NCBI GenBank assembly: GCA_009363875.1
Contig: CM018683.1
Span: forward strand, 38,523,753-38,587,752
Origin: Mikania micrantha
Lineage: Eukaryota > Streptophyta > Magnoliopsida > Asterales > Asteraceae
DNA: 64,000 nucleotides
Direction of reading: 5' to 3'
Shown: piece by piece, positions 46,052-58,970 of the stretch
How the letters are laid out: each line of letters starts with the position of its first letter
Numbering within the stretch: the first letter of the stretch is position 1
Translations under genes and position numbers: made by a program
The notes under the pieces: model-generated
Told to the model about the DNA's origin: nothing
Seen by the model: only the letters and a program-made list of their open reading frames with translations
Databases searched by the model: none

Positions 46052-49000
46052 ATGTATGCTGCAATGGCTAGTCAAAATTCTAAGATTCATAACATTCTGA
46101 TTAGAGAAACCTAAGTTGGAAGTGCGAATAAATTTCCTAAGTTGCCGGATTTGGCAGATTATGATAATTGGAAAGGTCGTTTTGAAACCCACCTTAATGG
46201 AACAGATACTAATCTTTGGGAACGGATTTTATCTCCATATGAAAGACCTAGAGTTGTGGGAACTGATTTGTATCAACTATTAGAGAGATTAGATGTTGAT
46301 GAGAGAAAGAAGTATGATTCGAAGAAGAAGGCATACTGGATGCTTAGCCAGGCCATTGCAAATCAGATTTTACATCAGTTTGATGAGCACAAGACTTCTT
46401 ATAGTCTATGGAATGCTCTGAAAGCTAGAGTTAAGGGAAATACAAATTTGAAGAAGATGAAAGCTACATACATTCGCAAAGAATTTGAAAACTTCAATTT
46501 TATAGGCAATGAAAGTCTGGAAGCATTTATCACTAGATACAGACATCTGCTGACAGAAGTTAGAAAGTGTGGCATCGAATATACTGAAGATGAAAAGATT
46601 GATTGTCTTGCAGATGCTTTGCCTGACAAGTGGAACTTTTTAGTGCTAATCTTGAGAGAGAATTTACTATGTTTGACCTTGGTAGAATTTGTTCAAAACT
46701 TTGAGGAGCAAGAGATAAAGGATAAAAGAAAAGCTCGAAGAGTAAATGTTACAAAGATCCTTCATTATACGGTGGATCTGTAGTTACACCACCGGCTTCA
46801 TCTGCAAAGATATGGACGGCATTTGTTTCTAGTATTTCTGAAAGTACTCATGCACCTTCTGCATCTACAAGTTCCAGTTCATCCTATTCTACAAATGAGA
46901 AGAATTCTGAATCTACACCATCTCCTGTTCAGCTAAATACTACAAATCTAGGGAAAGTAACAGTCAAAGCTGTTCGGGATCACATGTCTATTTTGTTTTG
47001 TGTAGTCAGCGCATATGATGATCAAATTACAGGAAGAATTGGAAATGCTAATCTGACATTTGAAGATTATAAAAAATCGATGATGATGAAATGGAGCTGA
47101 TTGATACACAATGGGCACTTGCAAGTGTTAATCGAAGAATCAATCGTTATGAAAAGAAGACTGGCAAGAAATTCACTTTCGACCGTAACACCAAATTTGG
47201 ATTCAATCCAAAGACTATTCAATGCTATAACTGTGGTGAGCTAGGTCACTTTGCCAGAGAATATAAGAATCCGAAGAAACAAGGGAACTTAAACCCGTTC
47301 AAGCCAAAAGATACCTATCAGAAAAAGAAAGAAAAATCTGAAGATTCATCTAAAGCTCTAGTGAGTCAAGCTGATGAGGGCTATGACTGGGGAAGCAGTA
47401 TGATGAATTAATGGGTGCTTTTATGGCTTTGTTGGAGGAAGATATTGGTAAAGGCAAAGAGAAAGTGGATGAGGTAAATGAGGATCTGTTAAAGATCATA
47501 AATAAACTGAAAGAGATGAATGCTCAGCTAACTGCTGAACTGATAGAGAGCACAGAAGCAAACAAGAAGCTGATTTTAAGAGAAAAATCTTTTGACAAAA
47601 AGATAATTGATCTTGTTAAAGAAAATGAAGATTTGAAAATTAAAGTTTTACAAAATAACCATGCTGTGTCTGTGCATCTTGAATCAGTTCAAAAGCTAAA
47701 GGTGGAATTATCAGCAGCAAAAGCTGAAGCTGAATTGCACAAGAGCAAGCTTGAAAACTATCAAAATTCTCAGTATGTCATTGATTATTTTGCTGCCATG
47801 CAAAGATCATCAAATGATAATACTGGATTGGGTTTTCATTCTGTTCCACCTCCTCCTAGTTATGTGTCAAGACCACAACTTAATCCGGATTTGGAAGTTC
47901 ATCAGGTTTTCTTAAAGGAAAATGTGTATGAACAAGTGACTGAGGATGTGGGAGGTTCATCATCTCATGATAAAGTGTTTGTTGATTGTGATGCTCCTAT
48001 TATTGAGGACATCACAGAATCAGAATATCCAGCTGGTATTCTCACACAGACTGGTTATCAACTTAAGACTGTTGAAAAGCAGAGTTTGAAGTTTCAGAAA
48101 TCAAAGTCTGAAATGAAACCAGCTGAGAAAGCAGTGGTTAAACCAACTGTTGTTTCCAAACCAGTGCTGACAGTCAAAACTACCACCACTATCAAACCAC
48201 GTGTGTTTGTCAAGTCATCCACTACACATAAAGGAAAGACTAGTGGTGTTTCTAAAAAACAAAATGGTTTTTCTGAAAAAGTTAACAAGGTGGTTAACAA
48301 GGTTGTTGACAAGGGTAATAAGTTTGGGGTTGGAATTAAGGGAAAATCAAAGCCTTCTCAAAATCAAAAGAATAATTCCAAGAGAAAAGCCACTGGTTTG
48401 AGGAACAATGTTTCATCTCCATCTGTTGCTTATAAATTTTTTAATTCATCTAAGTGTTTTGATGAATTAAAACCAAAGAGTCTTTCGCAAAGAAAATGTT
48501 ACAGATGTGGTAGATTGGGTCATGTAATTGCTGATTGTGAGTTGGATACTTGTAATAGACTTAGGTCCTTTAATCCAAGAGAAACACGAAAGTGTTTTAC
48601 TTGTAGTGGATAAGGACATATTTCTTCAAACTGTCCAAATCATAAGATCAGGAAGAGTTCAGTTGATGAAAGTCGTGTGAAAAAGTCTGGTGGAAGTCCT
48701 AGGAAAGTGAAACCTAGTGAGGATGAAATGAGAGTCCTCAGAAAGTTTGATCCTGAATGTGTCTGGGTAAGGGAAGAAAAGAGTCAGCAAAAGAAAATTT
48801 TCGATAACAAAAGAAATTTGAAAAAGATTGTTAAAATAGTGACATCATCTGATGATGATATCCATGTCAAATTTTCTTCCAAACCATTTTCAAAACAAAA
48901 TGATAGTTCAAAATCTTTTTGGAAATTGAGATGCAGGTCAGGTGATCAATTTTCTGTTAAAAAGACGAAAGCATTGAAGATGGGTCTTCAAGCAGTTAAT

Positions 49001-49085
49001 CAAAACAGAATGGCAGGGGGCCATTCAGGGAGACTCGACGCCGGAATGGCGGGAGTTATCCCTTTCGATACTGATCAAAATTTTA
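46052..49085 (+). pseudogene. E2 gag
   Basis: Homologous along its length to E1 gag. Lesions: the first ATG of E1 is lost, an in-frame TAA lies at 46112, single-base deletions near 46753, 47070 and 47395 change frame, the last Cys of the first zinc knuckle is Tyr (REYKN), and a TAA at 48611 cuts the third knuckle. The coiled-coil segment (47.4-47.8 kb) and second knuckle (CYRCGRLGHVIADC) are well kept. The terminal hairpin at 49032-49057 is conserved. Confidence 0.9.
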
Positions 49086-49098
49086 ATTTATTGTGTAG

Positions 49099-52000
49099 GT
49101 GGCATTCATGGGCCATATCAATAGTCGATGGATTGTTGATAGTGGCTGCTCACGGCACATAATGGGAGAGTTGGGTTTGTTGACGGATTTTAGACAAATG
49201 AAAGGGAATTATGTTAATTTTGCAGGTGACAAAGGTGGTCAGATTACCGGGTGTGGTAGTATGACTAATGGTAAAGTTTCCTTTGACAATGTTAAGTACT
49301 ACAAAGTGTTAACTAACAAGCTGTTGAGTGTGTCACATATTCGTGACAAAGGTTATAAAGTGATGTTTGATAATGAAAGATGTTATGTGCTTCGACAAGG
49401 AATTCAGATTCCTGAAGAGTGGATTCTAATGACTGCTGACAGGAGTAAGGATTTATATGTTCTAGACATGGCAAAAGCGGAGACAGTGAACAAGGTGGAG
49501 ACATGTCTGATGTCTAAAGCAACCGAGCAAGATACGCGGTCTTGGCATAGACGGATGTGTCATATATATATGAGGAAGATGAATCATTTAGTACACAATC
49601 ATTTGGTTGAGGGTGTACTAGTTAAACACTTTAAACTCCTTGATGTGTGTGTGTCTTGCAAGAAGGGTAAACAGAAAAGGAGGTCACATAAAACAAAAAT
49701 AGTGTTTTCTATTGATAAACCACTGGAACTTCTTCACATGGATTTGTTTGGTCCAATCAATTTGAAAAGTATTGGTGGTGAATCATATTGTTTTGTCGTG
49801 ACTAATGATTTTTCTAGATTTTCATGGGTAATGTTCTTAAAGTATAAATCTGAAACTTATGAGAATTTAGTGTTGTTGGTGAACAGGTTGGAGACATTAT
49901 ACAAATTGAGAGTAAGGCGTGTTCGTTCAGATAATGGGACTGAGTTCAAAAATCAACAAACGAAAGAATTTTGTGATTCAGAGGGTATTAAGCAGCAATT
50001 CAGTGCACCATATGAGCCACAGATGAATGGTGTAGCTGAGAGAAAGAACAGAACGTTGATTGAGTCTGCTAGAACCATGCTCGCTGATTCTAAGCTCCCC
50101 ATTACATTCTGGAGTGAAGCTGTGGCGACAGCCTGTTTTACTCTTAATCGAGTTTTGATTGTGAAAAGACACAATAATACATGCTATGAATTACTTCAAA
50201 GTCTAAAACCTAATTTGGAACACTTGGAACCTTTCGGGGCTCCTTGTACCATGCTTAAAAAAGATGCAAAATTCAACTCTAAAGTTGAAGACGGTTTCTT
50301 TCTTGGCTACAGTCTTCCCAACAAACGTGTGTTTAACAAACGTACGGGTGTTGTGGAATTATGGTATAATGTGGAAGTTCAAAGACATACACCTATACGT
50401 GACGGCAAAGGACCAAATTGGCTTATTGATTATGATAAACTTTTTGAGTCTTTTAATTTGTCTCCAAATGTTTCCGATGATGAAATAAACTTGCAAATGT
50501 TATATGATTTGCAGAATTCTGATGATCAAGGTGTTTCTCATCAAGCTGAAAATATTAATCCACCTGAGGAATTAGTGTCAGAAGTAATTAATGATGATTG
50601 GTCATCTGATGATGATCATGATGTTTTTGAAGATGCAGTTTCTCATGATCAAGATGTTGATCAGAATATCACAAATCTTGATAATAATGTTAGAGTTCCG
50701 CAAGTGCCAATCACTAGAGTTCATGTTAATCATCCTGTTGAACAGATCATTGGAAATCCATCTACTAGATTACAGACAAGAAGTCAAGTTATAAACGAGG
50801 AGAGTTTGTATGTTGAGTTGAAAAGAACTCATGGCTCTCAAGAGTTATGGATGTATTCTGCATTTATTTCTCAGATTGAGCCAAAATCTGTTACTGAAGC
50901 ATTGCGTGATCCTGCCTGGGTGGAGGCTATGAAAAAGGAGCTGAATCAGTTTCAGAAGTTGGGTGTTTGGCATCTTGTTGATTTGCCAAAGGGAGAAAAG
51001 AAAATTGGCACTAGATGGGTGTTAAGATGTAAAAGAGACGATCGAGGCGTAATTGTTCGAAACAAAGCACGTTTAGTGGTTCAAGGTTTCAGACAAGTCG
51101 AAGGAATTGATTACGACGACGTGTTTGCACCTGTGGTGCGACTAGAAGCAATTCGACTCTTTTTGGCTTTTGCTGCTCACAAGAAATTTAAAGTTTTTCA
51201 GTTGGATGTCAAGTCTGCATTTCTTTATGGGTCTTTGAAGGAAACAGTGTATGTTTGTCAGCCACCGGGCTTTGAGGATCCTATCTACCGGAATCAGGTT
51301 TACCACCTTGACAAAGCACTGTATGGTTTACATCAGGCTCCGCGTGCCAGGTATGAGACCTTATCGATTCACCTTATTGAACACGGGTTCAATAGGGGTC
51401 AGATTGACAAGACACTATTTTATCGGGAAAAGGGCAAGGATATTATTCTTGTTCAGATCTATGTAGATGACATTATCTTTTGATCTACCGATGACAACTG
51501 TGTTTGGAGTTTAAAGAGGTTTTGATTGAGAAGTTTGAAATGAGTGCCATGTCAGACATCAAATTCTTCTTGGGTTTACAAATTAATCAGACTGATGATA
51601 GAATCTTCATTCATCAGACAAAATACAATCAAGACGTGCTAAAACGGTTTAGCATGCTTGATTGTAAACCCATTTCCACGCCCATTCAGCCCAATCACGA
51701 GATTAAGCCTGATATTAGGGGGGAGCTAATCGATGCTACTTTGTATCGTGGAATGATTAGAAGTTTGATGTACTTGACTGCCTCAAGACTAGATATTGTA
51801 TTTGCTACAAGTATCTGTGCTCGCTATCAATCAAAACCTAAAGTGTCACATCTGATAGCAGTCAAGAGAATTCTTTGTTTTCTGAAGGGTACACCAGACA
51901 GCGGTCTGTGGTATCCTAAGGATGATAACTTTTCGTTCAATGCCTATAGTGATTCTGACTATGAAGGATGCAAGACTGATGCTAAATCCACAACTGGAGG

Positions 52001-52473
52001 TGCACAATTTTTAGGGGAGTGGTTAGTCTCTTGGCAGTGCAAAAAGCAGACATCTGTTGCTACTTCTACATGTGATGGCTAGGCTGCCACTTGTTAGGGG
52101 AGCGGTTAGTCTCTTAGCCGAAGTTTGATGTAGTGGCTGCCAGTTGTTGTTCACAAGTTTTGTGGATACAACAACAGATGAGAGACTACGGTTTGAATTT
52201 TCTAACTACCCAATTCATGTTGATAACGAGGCTGCTATTGCTATAACTAAGAATCATGTGTATCATTCACGCTCTAAACACATTGATATTAGGTTTCATT
52301 TCATACGCGACTGCTATGAAAAGAAACTTATTGATGTGGTAAAGATACATACTAATGAGCAAAGAGCAGACCTTCTCACCAAGGCCTTTGACAAAAACCG
52401 TTTTGAGTATTTGCTCAAATTAAATGGAATTCGGGTCATGGGTGAGGTAATTAAAAATCTCATTCCTTCATAA
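49099..52473 (+). pseudogene. E2 pol (protease, integrase, RT, RNase H)
   Basis: Open for 794 codons from the protease (WIVDSGCSRH) through integrase (Asp in HMDLFGP, Asp in RSDNGTEF, Glu in VAERKNRT) and into RT, without the junction frame change seen in E1. A TGA at 51481 replaces the Gly codon just after the catalytic YVDDIIF. A one-base loss follows, then RNase H to 52082. About 60 bases of scrambled, partly duplicated sequence (52075-52140) and another frame change precede the end (HVDNEAAIAI, HSRSKHIDIRFH). Inactive. Confidence 0.92.
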
Positions 52474-52538
52474 TCAATTTTTCTTGAATTAACATTAGAT
52501 ATTTTAGTTTTTTTTTGTAATTTTGTGTTTTAGTTTTT

Positions 52539-52550
52539 AGGGGGAGAAAA
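52539..52550 (+). promoter_or_regulatory. E2 internal polypurine tract
   Basis: AGGGGGAGAAAA after TTTTT, 66 bases after the pol stop, matching the E1 internal tract. Confidence 0.72.
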
Positions 52551-53804
52551 TTTTGAAAAATACAAAAACATTTGAAAAACCAAAAACACAAAAACATTAA
52601 ATATTTAAAATTCTGAGAAATTGATTCGACCAAGTGAGAAATGATAGCACATTGTTTAGAATTGGAAATACATTTGTATCATAAAGAACTTAAACATAAA
52701 GAGCAGTTACAATTACTAAGTATGATGTGTTAGTAGGTTTATAACTTAGTCAAGATGAAATTAAGCAAAAGTTTGATTATGCTTTATAAGAAACAGATAC
52801 TTAGAATACAGTACTTAGTTTTGTCCTGAATGAGTGGTAATAATTCTTACAAAATGTTTCTTGAACAAAAAGTCAAATTACTAGTTTTGATCATGTGTTT
52901 AATTTTCAAAAGAAATTCTAATTTTGTTTTCCTTTCATTTTAGTTTAAAGCTGAAACATTCTTTGCGTATACTTACGTATCGACCTGATTGTTATAACTT
53001 TAAACGATTCAAACTTGTTTTCTGGATTTTGATTAAGATTTGGACAATCTCTGCGTATATGAAAATATCGATCTGATTGTTAAAAGCTTAATCTTAAATT
53101 ATTTTTTAGTTCATTTTCTGGATCATTTGAGTATACGTAAGTATCAACCTTGATTCCAAGATTTTGAACAAATTCAAATTATTTTCTATTTTGTTATTTT
53201 CTAAAAGAAATTCAACTTTATTTTTACATGATCAAGCTAGTTAAAATTGAAGTAATTAGTTTCAAGAACATTTATGTTTGATTAGTTATTCATAAACCGG
53301 GGATGTATTCATGTAAATGTATATTATAAGGTATTTGATGATTTTGTTTTTAATTGACATCTTGATTAAGTAATTAAACTTAAAGAGGATAAATATATTA
53401 ACAATCATCTTTGAATTGTAATTTGCTAATAAATATATTCATTAATTCAATCAGATGTGTTGATAATTGTAAAACAATATGATCTCATGTCTGGATCTTT
53501 CTCAAACAAAAATATGTGATTGTTTTGTTAGTATAGTTAGATTTGTTAAATTTGTAGTTTACTTGTTATAATAATTTTGAAAAATACAAAAAGATTTTTT
53601 GTTTTTATCTGATGTTAAATCAATAATTTTTGATTATTTGTTTGACTTTGAAACATTAAAACATGGGCTTGTTTTGAAATTTTAAATAAAATTGAAGTTT
53701 ATAAAAAGTTTCGCTTGAAAAGGTTTGTGAGAGGTTCGTTGGACAGGTTCGTCAAACAGGTTCGTCCAATAGGTTTGTTGGATAGGTTCGTCCAATTGGT
53801 TCGT
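52551..53804 (+). other. E2 pol-ORF3 interval, truncated
   Basis: Non-coding. It parallels E1 33789-34960, including the three GTATAC-type blocks at 52965-53160 and the first units of the GGTTCG array (53705-53795). It breaks off at GGTACC near 53805. Confidence 0.75.
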
Positions 53805-55105
53805 TAGACGAGGGTACCTTTGTTCGAGAGTGGTTACAATTTGACTTCTTTCAATAAGTCCTTCTAAGTAGCCTTTCGACATGAATCACCCTAGTGATGA
53901 CTTCTTGAACCAAAACCTCAATTAGGTGGTTTTAGAGATTGAGTAATTGAATCCTCATTAACAATTCTATGAATGTACCCACTTTTGATGAACAAATGGA
54001 TATGACTTTCGTATATAATACTATCTTTTCCATTGACACACTGACTATTATTTATACGCTTTGTTTTGTTACTTGAAGTTATGAGATGTAGAGGTATACA
54101 TTGCTGTTAGTTTCGCAATAGGTCTGGCAATCAGTTATCCTATCGTTTTGCGTAATTGATAGAGTGTTCTAGAATTCTTCCTTCACATTATGCAGATGAC
54201 CACGACTTCATTGTCTCTTCGCACTGTTTATCCTCAATATCTGACAGAGATTTTCATAGTTATGCTCTTTAGGCTGCTTTTCGCTAATGATTTTTTAACT
54301 TTTTATGCTACCTCCTTGTAGCTTTTTTTCTTACAATTTAATACATCCTATCTTTCTAGAGGTTGATCCTTCTACTTTACTTCACTACAGTCCTTCCATA
54401 CTGCTTAATCCTGGTAACGAAACTGTTTTCCTCCGGTGACAATCTAGATTAGTTGTCCTTCTTGCTAATTCAATTCATTATCTCTTGATGGTGTTTATAC
54501 TAGTGCATTCCGATGTTGATCTATCCAATGGTCAAAATCTCCAAAGTGCCCAAACTCTTCAGTTTCAGGAGATTTCTTCCTCCACTATGGAGTGGTTAGT
54601 ATTCAACTAGAGTCTTTCGTGTAACTTGTCGTGACTTCGGCTTGTTGGAATTATAAGTTGTATAACATGAGAATTCTTGTAGCTAAAATTTGTTTAAATG
54701 TATTAACTGTTCTACTTCTTGTCATAATGCTTTGCACTAAAACTATCCCAATATACCGAACATAGTTTATGTATAGGGCATACGTAGAGTCAGGCTACCT
54801 GTTATATCAGCTGCCAGCCCACCACTGTTTCGATATATTACAATAGTGTCCCTACCAAACAATTTGACTCTAAATATGTTAGTATATACTTAGCTATTAA
54901 CTAAATAGTTTCCTATAACATACTACACATGTTCATAAGATTCACATTGATGTTATGATGCACATACCATTTCTTGCAGTTGGTCTTCAATGCTTCTCAA
55001 AACATTTATTGGCATTATAAAATCTTCCAATTTATGATTAAATCCTTCACCATTTAAACTTTCAGTTCTTCTTTTTCGAATAATCATCGACTCTAACAGC
55101 TTGAA
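53805..55105 (-). mobile_element. Element A2: inverted A-type internal fragment
   Basis: Reverse complement aligns with element A from about 4090 down to 2610, in the same order: AAGGCTACTT...GGTACCC, the ATACGAAAGTCATGTCCATT block, the TATATATAA module (54768-54838) and the conserved GCATTGAAGACCAACTGCAA block. With the LTR part at 43860-44798 it forms one A-type element into which E2 inserted. About 1.6 kb of its interior and the 3' end of E2 are missing at the junction. Confidence 0.82.
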
Positions 55106-55107
55106 GA

Positions 55108-55895
55108 TTGTAATACAGTGTCCAAATCGTAATCGGAATTGTAATATGTACAGGAGATCAGGTACGAACTATGTGTATTTCATGTATGCTATTATTACTT
55201 GATTTATAATACAGAACTATTACAGACTCATTTCAGGATCAGAATGTGAATTCTTGGTCTAACAGGCAGAAACATATCTGACAACACAGAACTATTATGC
55301 GAATGTTAGATAGGATTTTATTTCGTATAATCGTATGTGAGATTGTCCAGAACAAAACAATAACGGACGTCGTTATGTGAATATTAAACTGACGGAGTAT
55401 TCGTGTGGGTGACAATTCACACGAATAGATCTGTGGGTTTAACGTTTTGAATGATGTCCAACAATTAGAAAATCAAATCGAAAAGTATAGTTATCGTCAT
55501 GTTCGTACAGGTGACGATCTGAAAATACGCGTGAAAACCGTACGATTCGACTAAACAGATAAATTAAACATTTTTAGAAATATAAAAATAAATAAAGGAT
55601 ATTTAGTTAATTTATTAGGAATTACCACCTAATTTAAATTTATAAATTCTACTTTTAAAATCGTTGTATTTTGTTACAAAAACGACCAATAACCGGCGTT
55701 TAATCGTGAGAATGAGCGGAACCTAACAAGCCCGAACGAGCCCGAACGTACCCGAGCTTGAAAGGCATTTATTATTGCATTAAATGCCATAAGTCACTCT
55801 CACCAACCATATTCTCTGTCCAAATTCGTTTCTCACTCTCTCTAGAATTCTCTCTCACTAAAAACCAACTTTTCTCCCTCAACTCTTGATCAAAT
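55108..55895 (+). repeat. B-like gypsy LTR C, 5' part
   Basis: TGTAATACAGTG start and about 790 bases similar to LTR B (AATAACGGACGTCGTTATGTG, TATTCGTGTGGGTGAC, GTTTAACGTT). It interrupts element A2 and is itself cut by the inverted LTR piece at 55896. Confidence 0.72.
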
Positions 55896-56805
55896 AATGT
55901 CACACCCCGAGCCGACAGGTCGGATCGTATCCCACCGGGCGAGAAGGTTCCTGGGCGCGATATCAGGATGATAATCGAAATGATCAGACTGTATACATAG
56001 CATCAACATTGAGAATAACTAAAGCACAAATAACATTAAACTAGGATTACAAAGTTAAATTACTATTGTCAATGTTTGATAATTAAACTAAGCCTATCAG
56101 AATAATCATAAGTTTACTATCTTGTTACTGTACAAGATATCAAAACTCATTCACAGTGATCAACAAAAGTATAAGCTTTCCCAGAAAGTACTAGGTCCTC
56201 TATCTGGGCATCCTAGTATGCAATCCTGAGTCTTAGCTTAATCATGTACATCACCTGAGAAAGCATGTAAGAAAACCAAGTCAACACAATGGTTGGTGAG
56301 TTCATATAGTTTAGCATTTGAAAAATAGCTTTGCAAATCTTTTCGGTAACAACCTTAATCTCTTTAACAACCACCTAAACTATCCAGTCAAGTATGCTTA
56401 TATGTAGGGCATATGTGGGGGGAACAAGCCCCCAGCCAACATCCCACCACATACCGGACCACATAGGATATTGTTGTTAATGATAATTAAGCATTTTACC
56501 TACCATCCAATTCCAATTCCATCATACTTCAAGCCATCTGTTTAAGAGTTTCAAACATGCACACAATAGCATTTGAAAATCAAGTTTTAAGAGTTACCTT
56601 TATGAACAACTGAACACCCTAAGGAATTCAGTATCAATCCATAACGGAACTAAATGTGACTCGTAACATCGGTTTTTTGATAAAGCGTTTCTCAAGATGA
56701 CACAAAGTGAAATGATGAAACCCATAATCATCCTAGTCACTCGTGAAAAAGCCAGAGTGGAATCAAGAAGAACACTGAATGACTAGTTGGGGTTGACACC
56801 TGTAA
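55896..56805 (-). repeat. Inverted B-like LTR, 3' part
   Basis: On the minus strand the last 910 bases of a B-type LTR, ending CTCGGGGTGTGACA; it aligns with about 14260-15262. Includes a diverged copy of the TATA module. No internal domain follows. Confidence 0.72.
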
Positions 56806-58747
56806 CATCAATGCCGGAATCGTACCGGAACAGTGATCTCAACAGTGTCCTGAACATTAATCAGGTATGAACTGTACGTGTTTCATTTTATGTTAAGCTT
56901 ATATCATATATCGTTATCATTTCATGTTATCAAACAGTGAATTCATAATCATTTCAGAGAAACAGAATTCAGAAAACATGGTTCATCAGTCAGATTATTA
57001 TCTGGCAACACAGAACCATCATGTGATCCTTTATTAGGATTCTATTAGGTATAAACGTATGTGAGGTTTTACAGAACAAAACGATAACGGATGTCGTTAC
57101 GTGAATGCTAAATCGACGGGTTATTCGTATAGGTGACGAGCTGTACGAATAAATCTGAAAGTTTAACGTTTCGAATGATATCCGATAATTAGAAAACAAT
57201 ATTGAAAAGTATGGTTATCTCCGTATTCGTACGGGTGACGATTCGACCGAATATGCACGACGACTGTAGGATTCGATTTTAAACAGTAAATTTAATAGTT
57301 TTAGAAATTTAAATTAAATGGAAGATATTTAGTTAATTTACTAGGAATAACCACATAAAATAATTTTATAAATCTTATTTTATAAATCCGAGTCATTTAG
57401 TCATGAAAACTACGAACAACTAACGTGTTACGCGAAACCGAGCGGAACCGAACGACCCGGGTATTTGAATCATTTAATGACTTCATTTAATGTGGTAACC
57501 ACCACCACCAACCTTCCCTCTCCTTCATTTTCGTTTTCTCCACCTCTCTCTAGAACCTCTCTCTAAAATCTCTCTTTACCTTCATCCATTTCTTCACGAA
57601 ATCGCGAGTTTTTGGTGTCAAAACGACCACCGCATCACGTAGATCACGGAAGTACAAGGGATCTAAGTTTTTATCCATCGTATTTGAGGTAAATTTACGG
57701 TTTTATATGCGGTTTGCTTCTAATCACTTCATGAAAACACATGTGCAAGTTGTAGGATGATTTTAGGGAATCACCTTGTTATATACCGAGTTAGCGTGGG
57801 TATGTGGAAGCCATGAACACGAACTTACATGACTTAGGACCTGTGAGGAAGATGATGAATGGCCATGGCTACTGGTTCGAAGTGCCGAACCTTCTGTGAG
57901 TGGGAAAGGAGATAAACGAACCTGGGGTTTTCTCCTTAGCCGAACCTGAGTATCCTGAATTAGCTGGGCACGAATCAGGAACCAGCGAACCTTCTGACAG
58001 CCGAACCCCTCCTTTTTAGCCGAACCCTTGATTTGGCCGAACCCCACTGATCTGGGCGAACCTATGCTGCCACGAAGTAGCAGGCCATAAGACTCGACTT
58101 AGACGAACCCTAAAACCTTACAGGCCCGAACCTTAAGATGAAGCAAACTCTAACTTAGCCGAACCCTCTCCTTCAACTGAACCATGAGTTAGGCGTGTAA
58201 AGGAGCAGCGAACCTAGGAAGTTTCCCTTGAACCAGCCGAACCTTATGTTTAAATTGCATGGGCATAGAACCATTAGTTCATAGCCGAACCTTGGAGCAT
58301 CTAAACCCTTATGATATCAGTGAACCTAGGAAGGCCGAACCATTTGGTCAACAGCTATCCAGCGAACCTAGGAGTTTGTGGGTTATGGACTTAGGTTTTC
58401 GAATGGGAATCTGAAATACATGAACTCATGCATGATAAATAATAGCGGGTATGTGTGTGCATGCTTAGAATAAGATTCTTTTGTGTGTGCATGGGGATAC
58501 ATTTGGGTTTTAATGGTCACACTAACCACCTTTGGTGAAACTAAGTTTCTTTGGAATATTTGTGGGAGTTATCTCAAATGGGATGAGATACGATTAACAT
58601 GCATGGGAAGTTAGTATGTGTACATGGGAAACATAAAAAGGCTATAGGAATAACAATAAGGGTTAAGAGTCTTGGGATTGGTATAACAAGGGATATTGTA
58701 AACCTTGTTATTACTTAATGTAGATTTGGTGAAATCTTGTTAGGATC
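56806..58747 (+). repeat. B-like gypsy LTR D, 5' part
   Basis: TGTAACATCAATGCCGG start; the first 700 bases resemble LTRs B and C. Its CT-rich leader at 57530-57600 is followed by the CGAACC cluster. It is cut at 58748 by a copia LTR fragment. Confidence 0.7.
57880..58390 (+). repeat. CGAACC motif array in gypsy LTR D
   Basis: About 16 CGAACC hexamers, mostly GCCGAACC or AGCGAACC, in 510 bases; chance expectation is about 0.1. This is the reverse complement of the copia E1/E2 motif. Confidence 0.82.
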
Positions 58748-58970
58748 GATCTAGAAGCTCTACAATCTCTCAATCACGTGCGGAATCCATGGTTGATATA
58801 GAATGAATCAAAGAACAAACAAGTAATTCCCTAAACAAACTTCTTCTATTAATCAACAAATGATTACAATCTCACACAGAGAATTTTCTCACAAAGAGAA
58901 TTACAATCAAATTATGCCAAAGTTCTGTCAAAAGTTACAAAGAAATCAGACAAACCTTCTATTTAAACAA
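58748..58970 (-). repeat. Copia LTR fragment, R-U5 part, inverted
   Basis: Reverse complement matches the E1/E2 LTR downstream of the TATA region (AGAAGGTTTGTCTGATTT, TCTCTGTGTGAGA, GGATTCCGCA, ending CCTAACA). U3 is missing and no primer site follows. Confidence 0.7.

Larger units (their letters stand above)
44799..53804 (+). mobile_element. Element E2: decayed Sirevirus-like copia element, 3' truncated
   Basis: Same lineage and order as E1: 5' LTR, primer site, GGTTCG leader, gag, pol, internal purine tract and the pol-ORF3 interval. It ends within the second motif array at about 53804. ORF3 and the 3' LTR are absent and the sequence continues directly as inverted element A2 interior. Gag and pol carry many stops and indels, so it is older than E1 and dead. 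Confidence 0.88.
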
